A stretch of DNA of 64,000 bases from Kutzneria kofuensis (GTDB lineage: Bacteria > Actinomycetota > Actinomycetes > Mycobacteriales > Pseudonocardiaceae), in contig NZ_JACHIR010000005.1 of the NCBI RefSeq assembly GCF_014203355.1, forward strand, positions 1 through 64,000. The letters are read 5' to 3'. The notes under the pieces were generated by a model, which saw nothing but the letters and a program-made list of their open reading frames with translations, was not told the DNA's origin and searched no databases. This document shows positions 25,319-34,273 of the stretch, piece by piece. Within the stretch, counting starts at the first letter, position 1, and each line of letters begins with the position of its first letter. Position numbers and translations under genes: made by a program.

Positions 25319-26293
25319 ATGGTGCTGCTTCGGCTGAGCTCGCAGGCCCTGTCCCGGTCGCGGTTCGCCCTGTCGCCGCTGGCCGAGACGGTGGCGTCGA
25401 TGATTCTGCTGGCCAAGGCCCAGATGGCCAACCCGTGGCTGGCCGAGTGGCACGACCGGCACCACGCCGACTTCGCCTCCGCCGTCGCCGCCGATCCCTT
25501 CGCCGCCGGCCTGGTGCGCCTGCTCAGCTCCACCCGGTGGCTGCCGGCGTTCGCGACCGTTCCGCCGCCGGGCTCCATGCGCACCACCCTGGCCGACGAG
25601 CTGCCCGCGGTCGCCGCGGTCGACGACGAGATGGTGCTCGCCGAACTGACCCGCTCGGTCGAGCACAGCTGGGCGACACACGACCTAGCCTGGCTGACCG
25701 GGAAGGGCTGGGCGCCCCGGGTCGCGGAGTTGCTGGCCTGGGGCTGGCGGACCTACATCGAGCCCGAGTGGCCGCAGCGGCGGGCGATGCTCGAACGGGA
25801 CATCACCTACCGTGCCGGACTGCTGGCGACCCACGGCTGGCCGCGCGCGCTGAAACGGATGGGCCGACGCATCGCTTGGGTGGGCCCGGACGCGATCCGG
25901 TTCAACACCCAGGACGGCCCGGACCGGGTGGTCGGCGACGACGGCATGCTGTTCGTGCCGGTCAGCCGGTCCAGTGGATCATGGCTGTGCGTGGCGCCGC
26001 CGGACCGGCACGCGCTGGTTTACCCGATCCGCGGCTACGCGGCCGAGCAGGCCCAACCCCAGGGCGACGCGCTGGACCGGCTGGTGGGCGCCAACCGGGC
26101 CGCCATCCTGCGCAGCCTGGACCAGCCGGCCACCAGCAGTGAGCTGGCCACGAACCTGGAGTTGTCGCTGGGCACCGTCGGCGGCCACATCGCGGTGCTG
26201 CGTGATGCCAACCTGATCGCCGGTACCCGAATCGGCAGGTGGGTGATCTATCGGCGCACCGAGACGGGCGACGATCTGGTGGGCAACGCCTGA
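25319..26293 (+). CDS. ArsR-like winged-helix regulator with DUF5937-type N-terminal domain
   Basis: The 324-residue protein has an N-terminal domain seen in actinobacterial ArsR-like regulators: LLRLSSQALSRSRFALSPLAETV, NPWLAEWHDRH and EWPQRRAMLERDI. A C-terminal winged helix follows (ANRAAILRSLDQPATSSELATN, SLGTVGGHIAVLRDANLIAG, GRWVIYRRT). The ATG at 25319 abuts a palindromic operator and leaves no room for a Shine-Dalgarno sequence, so the message may be leaderless. The divergent layout with the MFS gene suggests a repressor of the exporter, released by the exported compound. Confidence 0.85.
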   Translation: MVLLRLSSQALSRSRFALSPLAETVASMILLAKAQMANPWLAEWHDRHHADFASAVAADPFAAGLVRLLSSTRWLPAFATVPPPGSMRTTLADELPAVAAVDDEMVLAELTRSVEHSWATHDLAWLTGKGWAPRVAELLAWGWRTYIEPEWPQRRAMLERDITYRAGLLATHGWPRALKRMGRRIAWVGPDAIRFNTQDGPDRVVGDDGMLFVPVSRSSGSWLCVAPPDRHALVYPIRGYAAEQAQPQGDALDRLVGANRAAILRSLDQPATSSELATNLELSLGTVGGHIAVLRDANLIAGTRIGRWVIYRRTETGDDLVGNA

Positions 26294-27517
26294 CGGCGCG
26301 GTGCACGGTTGAAGCCACTCACGAACATCGCTTCGCTGGCGACCACCCCACCGTGAAACATGCTGTTGCTGGTCAGGAGTGGCCGCCGGGCACTTTCACC
26401 CTCATGCCCGCGCGGTGGACCACACGATCAAAGACGACTCAGCGGGCTCTCGGTACCACCCCCGATACCCCCGCGAACTGGCCCAGCACCTCGACCCATC
26501 CCTGCGATTCGAACGCCGCAGAGGCGGCGCCCGAGCAGACTGTTCATGGCGCTACGTAGTCACACGCGACCCCAGTTTTGCTGGCTGAGCTGGGAAACGT
26601 GCTCGCACCCCCGGCAAGGTATGACCTACGCCCGTCCGGGTGCCGTGCGGTCTGGTTCAGCTTGGATCGAACGCGCAGACTCGCATCTACCGACCCGAGT
26701 AGCAGGCGAGCCAATATCAGCCATGAGGTGCAGAAATTGGTCTGGAGTACGCTGTAGTCGACCAAGTTCTCCAACGCTGCTAAGGCAAGCGCGGTTCCAA
26801 TGGTCGACTCAGCCAAGGTCTCAAAGGCGCCGCTCTTCTACACGGTCGCTGAAGCAGCGCAGGTTCTGTGATGTGACGCAGCCACGCTGTAACGCCGCCC
26901 GCCCTGTACGCAGCGAGAACGTCCTTCTGATCGATCGGCTGGTCGACCGATCGATGGTCGCTACTCATCGGAGATCCCCGTGATCTTCGCTCGGCCCAGT
27001 CAACCGGGCAGACGAGTTGCTGGTGATCAACGCGACCGCCCCGGCAGGCAGGCCGTGGACGAGTAGCGCGCAGCGGTCACGGTGGAAGTCGTGCAGCGGC
27101 CGGCTTCCCTGTACGTCACGGTCGATCGCGGCGAGGTACTCGGCGCCTTTGGCATTGGTGAGACCGTCGATGTGGCTGTGACGGGCCGCGTTGGCGTAGC
27201 ACAGTCGCTCCGGTCCGCGGGTGATTGCAGCGAGACTCGTCAACCACTGGCGCACAGTTACTTCGGGCGTTGTTCGCCGGAGGTCGGCGCATCGCTTGAC
27301 GCATGGCGGCCAGCCTACTCAGCATCGGTTGTTCATCCGCGGCATGTGCTCGCGGCCGAAGATGCGGTACGCGCCGGCATTTCAGGTGAGCCGACGAGAC
27401 GGGTGTTGCAACCGATCGGGTAAACGAAGCCCTGTCACGACCGACTGGGCGTTCTGTCATGCGTGATCGATGGTGCGGTGCCGACGTTGGCGTGCGATCG
27501 GCATGTCGGTGGTGTGA
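26294..27517. other. gene-poor, degraded stretch
   Basis: Little here looks like a functional gene, except the small minus-strand ORF at 26965-27255. On the plus strand, 26801-26872 reads MVDSAKVSKAPLFYTVAEAA and then stops. This resembles the first helix of excisionase/MerR-type HTH proteins, with the rest decayed by frameshifts. GC content and codon use fall below the neighbours. Open frames at 26379-26588 (+) and 26544-26816 (-) match nothing I know. The stretch is probably the scar of an old mobile element. Confidence 0.4.
26965..27255 (-). CDS. small hypothetical protein
   Basis: The 96-codon frame starts at GTG 27255 and reads RQWLTSLAAITRGPERLCYAN, ARHSHIDGLTNAKGAEYLAAI, DRDVQGSRPLHDFHRDRCALL and VHGLPAGAVALI. 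Codon third positions are mostly G or C, as in real genes here, and the sequence looks protein-like, but I do not recognise it. Its stop overlaps the ATG of another frame (26780-26968) by ATGA, yet that frame looks random. The upstream frame stays open, so this may be the C-terminal piece of a larger broken gene. Confidence 0.35.
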   Translation of the reverse strand: MRQWLTSLAAITRGPERLCYANAARHSHIDGLTNAKGAEYLAAIDRDVQGSRPLHDFHRDRCALLVHGLPAGAVALITSNSSARLTGPSEDHGDLR

Positions 27518-28051
27518 TCAGCGGTGGATGCGCTCGTCCTGGTCGACGTCGAGATGAATGAAGGTGAAGGTGGCGCCGTCTGGCCTGTGACGACGTTTCT
27601 CGGTCCAGTTCTCGCCGACGACCTCGGCCGCGACTTGCTTCCAGAAGCGCGCCGCCGGTGCGTTCTGCTCCAGGAAGGCAATGGCCCAGCGTCCCCGACG
27701 TGACCGCAGCAGATCGGTAGCAGCTGCCAACCCTACGCCCTGGCGCCGCAGGGCACGAACGACGAAGAACGCGTGAATGAAGGTGGCCCCGCCATCGAAG
27801 GGGCGGACCAGACTGAAACCGGCGAGCTGACCGTCGGAGTAGATCAGGTAGGCATCGTGGTCAGCGTCTGTGAAGAATCGCGACAGTCGCGGGTAGTCGA
27901 ACAGTCCTGCGTATCCCGGCAGATCTCCCGTCCAGGGTGACAGGTCGTGCCGTTCCAACTGGCCCAGCCGCTCAACCACCGGGCGCGAGGTGGTGTCAGC
28001 CAATCGCAGGGTGACGCGGCCGGGCTGAGTCTGGTCGTTGCCGTTCTGCAT
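27518..28051 (-). CDS. GNAT-family N-acetyltransferase
   Basis: The 177-residue protein has the GNAT core: AYLIYSDGQLAGFSLVRPF (beta-4 region), THIHAFFVV-like FIHAFFVVRALRRQGVGLAAA near 95-115 with the acetyl-CoA pyrophosphate loop (RRQGVGLA), and AIAFLEQNAPAARFWKQV (beta-5/alpha-4 with the AxxFW pattern). The C-terminus is charged (DVDQDERIHR). The substrate is unknown. It stands alone in the minus direction between degraded stretches. Confidence 0.8.
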   Translation of the reverse strand: MQNGNDQTQPGRVTLRLADTTSRPVVERLGQLERHDLSPWTGDLPGYAGLFDYPRLSRFFTDADHDAYLIYSDGQLAGFSLVRPFDGGATFIHAFFVVRALRRQGVGLAAATDLLRSRRGRWAIAFLEQNAPAARFWKQVAAEVVGENWTEKRRHRPDGATFTFIHLDVDQDERIHR

Positions 28052-28631
28052 GCTGCGACCTTGTCAGGTCGCAGCGCTGCTGCCACCCCTTCGCCGCGCC
28101 CGCTCATGCCGCTTGGCGTGAGCGAGCACCGCGACTTTGTGTTCGACGAGATCAAGTGCAGGCTCGCCACCAGCCACTTCGAAAAGACCTGGCTGGCCGA
28201 GTTGTGGCTGACCTGACAGGAACTGCTGGCGGAAGCCCAGCACGCCACGCGCGGGCAGCTGGAACAGCTCGTCGATGCGCTGCGCCGACGCGGTGCCGCC
28301 CACCGGCCCGGTCGTCGCGCTCAGCGCGAACCACGGTCCCCTGCATGGAGACCTGGTTGATGAATCCCGACTGCGAGGCCCGTTCGTGCGGGCGTGGACC
28401 CGTGAACTCGGCGTCGGCGACGCGACCGTCAACACGGTGCAAGCTGGCGTCCTTCTCGGTCAGCGGACAGCAGCAGCGTGGTGTCCAGAAGGTTCAACTG
28501 GCGACCGCCATTCAGCCGGGGTCGGTGTGCGTGATGAGACCTGCAGGCGGTGAGGCGTGCCGTGATCCGGCCGCTTGTTTCGGCCGTCATCGACGGCCCC
28601 GCCTCTCCCGTGACCAGTCGGACGCTGCTGC
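28052..28631. other. 580 bp without a supportable gene
   Basis: Several frames are open on both strands, none with a start, binding site and protein-like sequence together. On the plus strand 28111-28216 reads GVSEHRDFVFDEIKCRLATS, then HFEKTWLAELWL and a stop. The line seems to resume as ELLAEAQHATRGQLEQLVDAL. This may be a decayed coding remnant of unknown family. Confidence 0.35.
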
Positions 28632-29216
28632 TCACGATGTCGCGTCGGCCGCCTGGCCGGCGAGCGCGTCGGTCATTGCCGCGACCGCGGTGACGACCGA
28701 CCGCCGATGCGCGGCGAGCCGGCGGTCGTCGTCCTCGCCCTTGGGATTGCGAATCCTGGGCGAGGTGGTGTTCCAGGCCAGCACGGCGCCCAGGGCGATC
28801 ATCATCAGATCGGTAGCCACGGTCAGGTCGACGCCGTGGTGCCGGGCGATCTCGGCGGCCTTGGCGACGTGCGAATCCACCTCGGCGTCGGAGGCGTCCG
28901 GAAACTCCAGCATCCGCCACTGGCTCAGGCGTTGCAGGCCCGGGTCTGCGACCAGGGCGTCGAACAGGGCGCCGGCATAGCCGGGCAGGTCGTCGGCGGT
29001 TATCGGGGCGACGTCGGCCAGCACCCGCAGCCGATCGGCCATCACGGCGTCGAACAACCCTTCCTTGGAGCCGAAGTAGGCGTAGATCCCCTGCTTGTTG
29101 GCCGCGGCGGCGGCGGCGATGCGGTCGACCCGCGCGCCGGCCAGACCGACCCGGACGAACTCGTCGTAGGCCGCGGCCAGCAGCCGGGCACGGGTGGCGG
29201 CGGAGTCGTAGGTCAT
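28632..29216 (-). CDS. TetR-family transcriptional regulator
   Basis: The 194-residue protein has a TetR DNA-binding domain at residues 8-55 (ATRARLLAAAYDEFVRVGLAG, VDRIAAAAAANKQGIYAYFG, SKEGLFDAVM). The helical ligand domain ends in AWNTTSPRIRNPKGEDDDRR. It is transcribed divergently from the SDR gene. Two copies of a CAACTAG(T/A)TG palindrome lie between them. A TAAACT -10 hexamer (29228-29223 on the minus strand) is 6 nt from the ATG, so the transcript is likely leaderless. It probably represses itself and the SDR/aldo-keto reductase pair. Confidence 0.88.
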   Translation of the reverse strand: MTYDSAATRARLLAAAYDEFVRVGLAGARVDRIAAAAAANKQGIYAYFGSKEGLFDAVMADRLRVLADVAPITADDLPGYAGALFDALVADPGLQRLSQWRMLEFPDASDAEVDSHVAKAAEIARHHGVDLTVATDLMMIALGAVLAWNTTSPRIRNPKGEDDDRRLAAHRRSVVTAVAAMTDALAGQAADATS

Positions 29217-29231
29217 GCCAGCAGTTTAAAC

Positions 29232-29299
29232 CAACTAGATGGTTGACATCGAGCTCGGCGACGCCTAGCTTCAGCGTCGTCAAATAAAACAACTAGTTG
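29232..29299. promoter_or_regulatory. two TetR-type operators
   Basis: CAACTAGATG (29232-29241, within AACCAACTAGATGGTT) and CAACTAGTTG (29290-29299) are the same palindrome with one mismatch, centred 58 bp apart. The first overlaps the -35 of the SDR promoter and flanks the TetR gene's -10. The second lies in the SDR leader. Confidence 0.65.
29243..29271 (+). promoter_or_regulatory. promoter for SDR and aldo/keto reductase genes
   Basis: TTGACA (29243-29248), a 17-nt spacer and TAGCTT (29266-29271) form a strong consensus promoter. The predicted start is near 29278, giving a leader of about 36 nt that contains the second TetR operator. Confidence 0.6.
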
Positions 29300-29313
29300 G
29301 ATTGAAGGACGAC

Positions 29314-30150
29314 ATGGCAGCCAAGACATGGTTCGTCACTGGCGCCTCGGCCGGCATCGGCCGCATGGTCACCGAACAGCTCCTCGCCTCGGGCCACCGG
29401 GTCGCCGCCACCGCCCGGCGGCCCGAGGCACTGGACGACCTGGCCGAGAAGTACCCCGAGCAGCTGTGGACGGCGGCCCTGGACGTCACCGACACCGCGG
29501 CCCTGCGCGCCGTGGTGGGCCGCGCGGTGGCCGAACTCGGCCGGCTCGACGTCGTCTACTCCAACGCCGGCCGAGGCTCGCTCGGCGCCGCCGAGGAGAT
29601 GACCGACGAGGCGATCGACGAACAGATCGCCCTCAACATGACCGCGCCGATCCACCTGCTGCGCGCCGTGCTGCCCCAGCTGCGCGCCCAGGGCGGGGGC
29701 CGCTTCATCCAGATGTCCACCATGGGCGCGCACATCTCCACGCCCGGCGCGAGCATGTACCACGCCTCGAAGTGGGGCGTCGAAGGCTTCTTCGAGTCGG
29801 TGGCGCCCGAGGTCGCCTCGTTCGGTGTCGGCATCACCATGGTCGAGCCCGGCGTCATCCGCACCGCCTTCGGGGCGAACCTGGACATCGCCCCGGCGAT
29901 GCCCGAGTACGCCGGCACCGCCGCCGGCCGGATGCGCAGCTACGTGGACTCCGTCGACAACGTGACCGCCGACGCCCCCGGCGACCCGGAGAAGGTGGCG
30001 GCCGCGATCATCGCCTCCGCCGACGTCTCGCCCGCCCCGCGCCGCCTGGCACTGGGCAGCGACGCCTACTCCGCGATCCGCGCCGCCCTTGCCGCCCGTA
30101 TCGCCGAACTCGACGCCGGCAAGGCGATCGCCACCTCCGTCGACTTCTGA
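29314..30150 (+). CDS. short-chain dehydrogenase/reductase
   Basis: The 278-residue classical SDR has the nucleotide motif TGASAGIG at residues 9-16, NAG in VVYSNAGRGS near 88, the active-site Ser in QMSTMGAHIS and the YxxxK motif in MYHASKWGVEGFFESV near 150. VEPGVIRT follows. The Arg residues after the first beta strand (ATARRPEAL) favour NADP(H). ATG 29314 follows AAGGA; a TTG at 29302 is an alternative. It shares a promoter with the aldo/keto reductase gene 34 nt downstream. The substrate is unknown. Confidence 0.9.
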   Translation: MAAKTWFVTGASAGIGRMVTEQLLASGHRVAATARRPEALDDLAEKYPEQLWTAALDVTDTAALRAVVGRAVAELGRLDVVYSNAGRGSLGAAEEMTDEAIDEQIALNMTAPIHLLRAVLPQLRAQGGGRFIQMSTMGAHISTPGASMYHASKWGVEGFFESVAPEVASFGVGITMVEPGVIRTAFGANLDIAPAMPEYAGTAAGRMRSYVDSVDNVTADAPGDPEKVAAAIIASADVSPAPRRLALGSDAYSAIRAALAARIAELDAGKAIATSVDF

Positions 30151-30184
30151 CGACCCGCACCCATCACAATCCGGAGAACAAGCC

Positions 30185-31228
30185 ATGTCCCTGACCGACT
30201 TCCGCACGCTGGGCCGCACCGGACTGCGCGTCAGCCCCCTCACCCTTGGCACGATGACCTTCGGCGACCCGTCCTGGGGCGCCGACGAGGCCACCTCGAT
30301 CGAGATCCTCGATCGCTACCTCGACGCGGGCGGCAACTTCATCGACACCGCCAACCGCTACATGAACGGCGAGTCCGAGCGCGTCATCGGCACTTACCTC
30401 GGCAAGCACCCCGGCCTTCGCGACCGGCTCGTCATCGCGACCAAGTTCGCGCTCACCATGGACCCCGACGACCCCAACAACGGTGGCACCGGACGCAAGG
30501 CCATCCGCCGGCACGTGGAGGAGTCGCTGGCCCGGCTCGATACCGACTACCTCGACCTGTACTGGCAGCACAACTGGGACCGGCACACCCCGCTCGAGGA
30601 GACCATGTCCACATTGGACGACCTGGTGCGCGAGGGCAAGGTGCGCTACGTCGGCCTGTCCGACACCCCGGCGTGGGCAGTCGCGCGCATGGCCACGCTG
30701 GCCGAATGGCGGGGCTGGACCCGGATCGCCGCCATCCAGGTCGAGTACAACCTGCTGGAGCGCACCTCCGAGGGCGAACTGTTCGAGGCCGCAAGGGAAC
30801 TCGGGCTGGGCGTGCTGCCGTGGAGCCCACTGGCCAACGGCATGCTCACCGGCAAGTACACCCGCGACAACCCCAGCCCCGCGGGCTCCGGACGGGGAAT
30901 GTTCGTCGGCCGGCACCTCAACGACCGCACCTGGAACCTGCTCGACGCGCTCGGTCGGATCGCCGCCGCCCACGACACCACCGTCGCCGCGACGGCACTC
31001 GCCTGGGTGCGCCAGCAGCCCATGATCACCTCCACCATCATCGGCGCCCGTACCGTCGACCAGCTCACCGCGAACCTCGCCTCGCTCGACGTCGCGCTGT
31101 CACCCGAGGAACTCAGCGAGCTCGACGGCCTGACCGTCCCGGTCCTGAACTTCCCGATGCCGTTCCTGCGCGAACTCGGCATTCCGGCCCAACAAGGCAA
31201 CACGACGATCAACGGGGTGACCGCGTAA
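30185..31228 (+). CDS. aldo/keto reductase
   Basis: The 347-residue NADPH-dependent AKR barrel begins YRxLG-like with FRTLGRTGLRVSPLTLGTMTFG. The catalytic residues are Asp and Tyr in NFIDTANRYMNGESE, Lys in VIATKFALT and His in LDLYWQHNWD. The cofactor segment IIGARTVDQLTANLASL lies near the C-terminus. It resembles the YajO/Tas-like branch that reduces aldehydes. The ATG at 30185 follows CCGGAGAA. It is the second gene of the TetR-controlled pair. Confidence 0.9.
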   Translation: MSLTDFRTLGRTGLRVSPLTLGTMTFGDPSWGADEATSIEILDRYLDAGGNFIDTANRYMNGESERVIGTYLGKHPGLRDRLVIATKFALTMDPDDPNNGGTGRKAIRRHVEESLARLDTDYLDLYWQHNWDRHTPLEETMSTLDDLVREGKVRYVGLSDTPAWAVARMATLAEWRGWTRIAAIQVEYNLLERTSEGELFEAARELGLGVLPWSPLANGMLTGKYTRDNPSPAGSGRGMFVGRHLNDRTWNLLDALGRIAAAHDTTVAATALAWVRQQPMITSTIIGARTVDQLTANLASLDVALSPEELSELDGLTVPVLNFPMPFLRELGIPAQQGNTTINGVTA

Positions 31229-31603
31229 CCACGAGACCTGCCGACGGCACGTCTTCCTCGCTGGCGGACATCCGCTCAGCAACCCCAGTTTGGGTTCCCG
31301 TTGGGCGAATCGATCGGAAGTGTCGGCAAGCAGACCTCCATGGCAGGCCATCACAAATCGACGGGTACCTGCCCAGGCACGCCACCAGCGGCATGACAGC
31401 GCCGGCGCGACCCGGAGTCGGGCAAGATCCTCGAACGAATCCTCGCCTGGCGTCAGCACATCCAATGGCAGTCGGTGAAGCCGTTCAGGGTCGCGATCTT
31501 GGCGCTGGTGAGCTCGGCGGGGGTCGGATGCAGCCCGAGGGCGCCGGTGTCGAGCTCGATGCGCAGGCCGATGCCGGCCGTCGGCGAACTGCCATTGCAG
31601 TAC
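31229..31603. other. intergenic region with a short coding-like tail on the minus strand
   Basis: Nothing supportable lies on the plus strand. On the minus strand the last 50 codons of a frame ending at 31453 look protein-like: GIGLRIELDTGALGLHP, then AELTSAKIATLNG and FTDCHWMC before TGA. No start codon with a ribosome binding site lies in front, and the frame begins within the neighbouring hydrolase gene. It is either a leftover C-terminus or an unusual Cys-containing small peptide with an odd start. Confidence 0.3.
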
Positions 31604-32995
31604 CTAGGCGATCTGACATTCCTCTTTGGACGGTAACGTGCCGGCCGCGAGATAGGCGTCGATCGCGTTCGCGGCGCACGGCGCGTTGTCCAGCGCGCCA
31701 TGCCCGTCGGCCGGCGCGACCAGCACCTGGGAGCCAGCGATCCGGGCCGCGAGGTCGGTGGCCCACGAGGACGGATTGATCGGGTCGTCGGCGGTCGCGG
31801 TGATGAGCACGGGCGAGGCCGGGGCGAGGTGGCCGGGCACTCGTTCGGCCAGCCCTGCCCCGTCGGGCCAGCCGGTGCAGGACAGCAGTGCGTCCCAGGT
31901 CAGGGAAATGCCGCCGGTGTGCGGGGCCGCCGCACGGACCTTCTGGGCGAGGCCAGCCAGCAGGGCGGGATCGCTCGGGTGGTCCGCGCACGTCTGGGCG
32001 TGGCTGGCTGTGTACTCGGGGTCGGTGTACGTCAGTGCGACGTAGGGGGCGAGCTCACCGGCGTCGCCGTCCCGCGCGGTGGCGAGTGCGTGCCCGAGGC
32101 CGGGCCACGCGAACGGGTAGCCGAGCAGGAACTGCCCGACGGCGATGCGCACCTCGTCACCGGTCAGGCCGGGCGCGCCATGTGCGCCCAGCTCGTCGAG
32201 CACGGCTCCGACGTCTCGGCCGGCCAGTGGGCACTGCTCAGGCGTGTGGTCGCACCAGGTGGCGAACCGGCCGAACGCCGCTTCTTCGGCGTGCGCTGTG
32301 TCGAGCATCCGTTGCGCGGTCGGCACGAACGGATCGACGGCGGTGTCGAGCACCAACCGACCGGCGTGGGCCGGGTGGCGGGCGGCGTACACGACGCCCA
32401 GTTCGGCACCGGTCGCTTGGCCGAGGAAGTCCAGCCGCGGAGCGCCGAGCGCCACGCGCACGGCGTCGAGGTCGTCGGCCTGCTCGACGAGGCCGGTGTG
32501 GGCGATCAGCGGGCCGGTGGCGGCGGCGCAACGGAAGTACACCGACGCCCCGTGCGCGGTGATCCGCGCGGTATCCGCTGATGTCGCGGGCAACTCGGGC
32601 ACCGCGGGGTCGTGTGCGGGCAGGGGGCAGCGCACCGGTGTGCTCCCGCCGAGCCCTCGCGGGTCGGCCAGAACGATGTCGTGCGTGCGGTGGGTCTGCG
32701 GCAGCCGGCTCAGATAGTTGTCGCCGTGCCGGAGGAAGAAGTCGATCTGGCTGCCGCCGTAGCCGTCCATCTCTTGGGAGTCGGCGAACACCGGCCCCTG
32801 CGAAGACTCGGTGGCGGGAATCCGCAGCAGCGCGAGCGTCGCGCCGGAGGTGGCGATCGTGGCGCACTCGGCGTGGTACTTCAGCGCCTGCGGTTGTGGG
32901 CAGGGCACCCAGCTGACATTCGGCGCGGCGGACGCGGGCGCGGGCACCGTGACCAGGGCAAACACGGCTATCGCAACAGTGATCTTTCGGCGCAT
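31604..32995 (-). CDS. secreted tripeptidyl-aminopeptidase-like alpha/beta hydrolase lacking its nucleophile Ser
   Basis: The protein is 463 residues from the ATG at 32995, which has GGAGG 6-7 nt upstream. A Sec signal peptide (RRKITVAIAVFALVTVPAPASAA) leads. The fold is that of the actinomycete SlpD/tripeptidyl-aminopeptidase group: VLADPRGLGGSTPVRC (oxyanion), VEQADDLDAVRVALG, ATADDPINPSSWA (acid) and DGHGALDNAPCAANAIDAYL (His and Cys-rich C-terminal domain). The nucleophile elbow reads FLGQATGAELG where GxSxG is expected, with GCG instead of a Ser codon. Hydrolysis by the usual mechanism is therefore unlikely. It is divergent from the MarR gene across a palindrome. Confidence 0.82.
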   Translation of the reverse strand: MRRKITVAIAVFALVTVPAPASAAPNVSWVPCPQPQALKYHAECATIATSGATLALLRIPATESSQGPVFADSQEMDGYGGSQIDFFLRHGDNYLSRLPQTHRTHDIVLADPRGLGGSTPVRCPLPAHDPAVPELPATSADTARITAHGASVYFRCAAATGPLIAHTGLVEQADDLDAVRVALGAPRLDFLGQATGAELGVVYAARHPAHAGRLVLDTAVDPFVPTAQRMLDTAHAEEAAFGRFATWCDHTPEQCPLAGRDVGAVLDELGAHGAPGLTGDEVRIAVGQFLLGYPFAWPGLGHALATARDGDAGELAPYVALTYTDPEYTASHAQTCADHPSDPALLAGLAQKVRAAAPHTGGISLTWDALLSCTGWPDGAGLAERVPGHLAPASPVLITATADDPINPSSWATDLAARIAGSQVLVAPADGHGALDNAPCAANAIDAYLAAGTLPSKEECQIA

Positions 32996-33009
32996 CGAGG
33001 CCTCCATAA

Positions 33010-33026
33010 TGTTTGACGATCAAACA
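33010..33026. promoter_or_regulatory. MarR-type operator
   Basis: TGTTTGA-CGA-TCAAACA is a perfect 17-bp palindrome lying between the divergent hydrolase and MarR genes. It ends 2 nt before a TATACT -10 hexamer (33028-33033), whose transcript would start at or near the MarR ATG (33040). Confidence 0.7.
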
Positions 33027-33039
33027 CTATACTGGTCGC

Positions 33040-33973
<934 letters not shown>

Positions 33974-34273
33974 ACGCGCAGTTGTGGCTCCACATGGCCA
34001 CGTGCGGCAGTCACAGCAACTCCGCACTGCGGCGCCGAGCAACTCACTGTCTCGCTGGCGTTTAGCGGTCATTGTCGCGACTGCGCCTACCGCTGCCGTT
34101 CCCCATACCGGATTGCTGCCACATTCTTGCCTGCAGTTTGTCGGCAGCCATGGCACTTCGTCACGCGCGGAGGTGCGTGCGGAAGGTACGGGTAACGCGA
34201 CGTGGCCGCAGGTGGACCCGGTGACCGGGTCCGGCTCGCGGCCTGGATGACACCTGCGAACGTGGGATCTGTG

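Noticed and set aside
26780..26968. 62-codon frame coupled by ATGA to the hypothetical gene at 26965
   Set aside because: After the first 28 residues it becomes Arg/Pro-rich and shows no protein character; it also lies antisense to the excisionase-like remnant.
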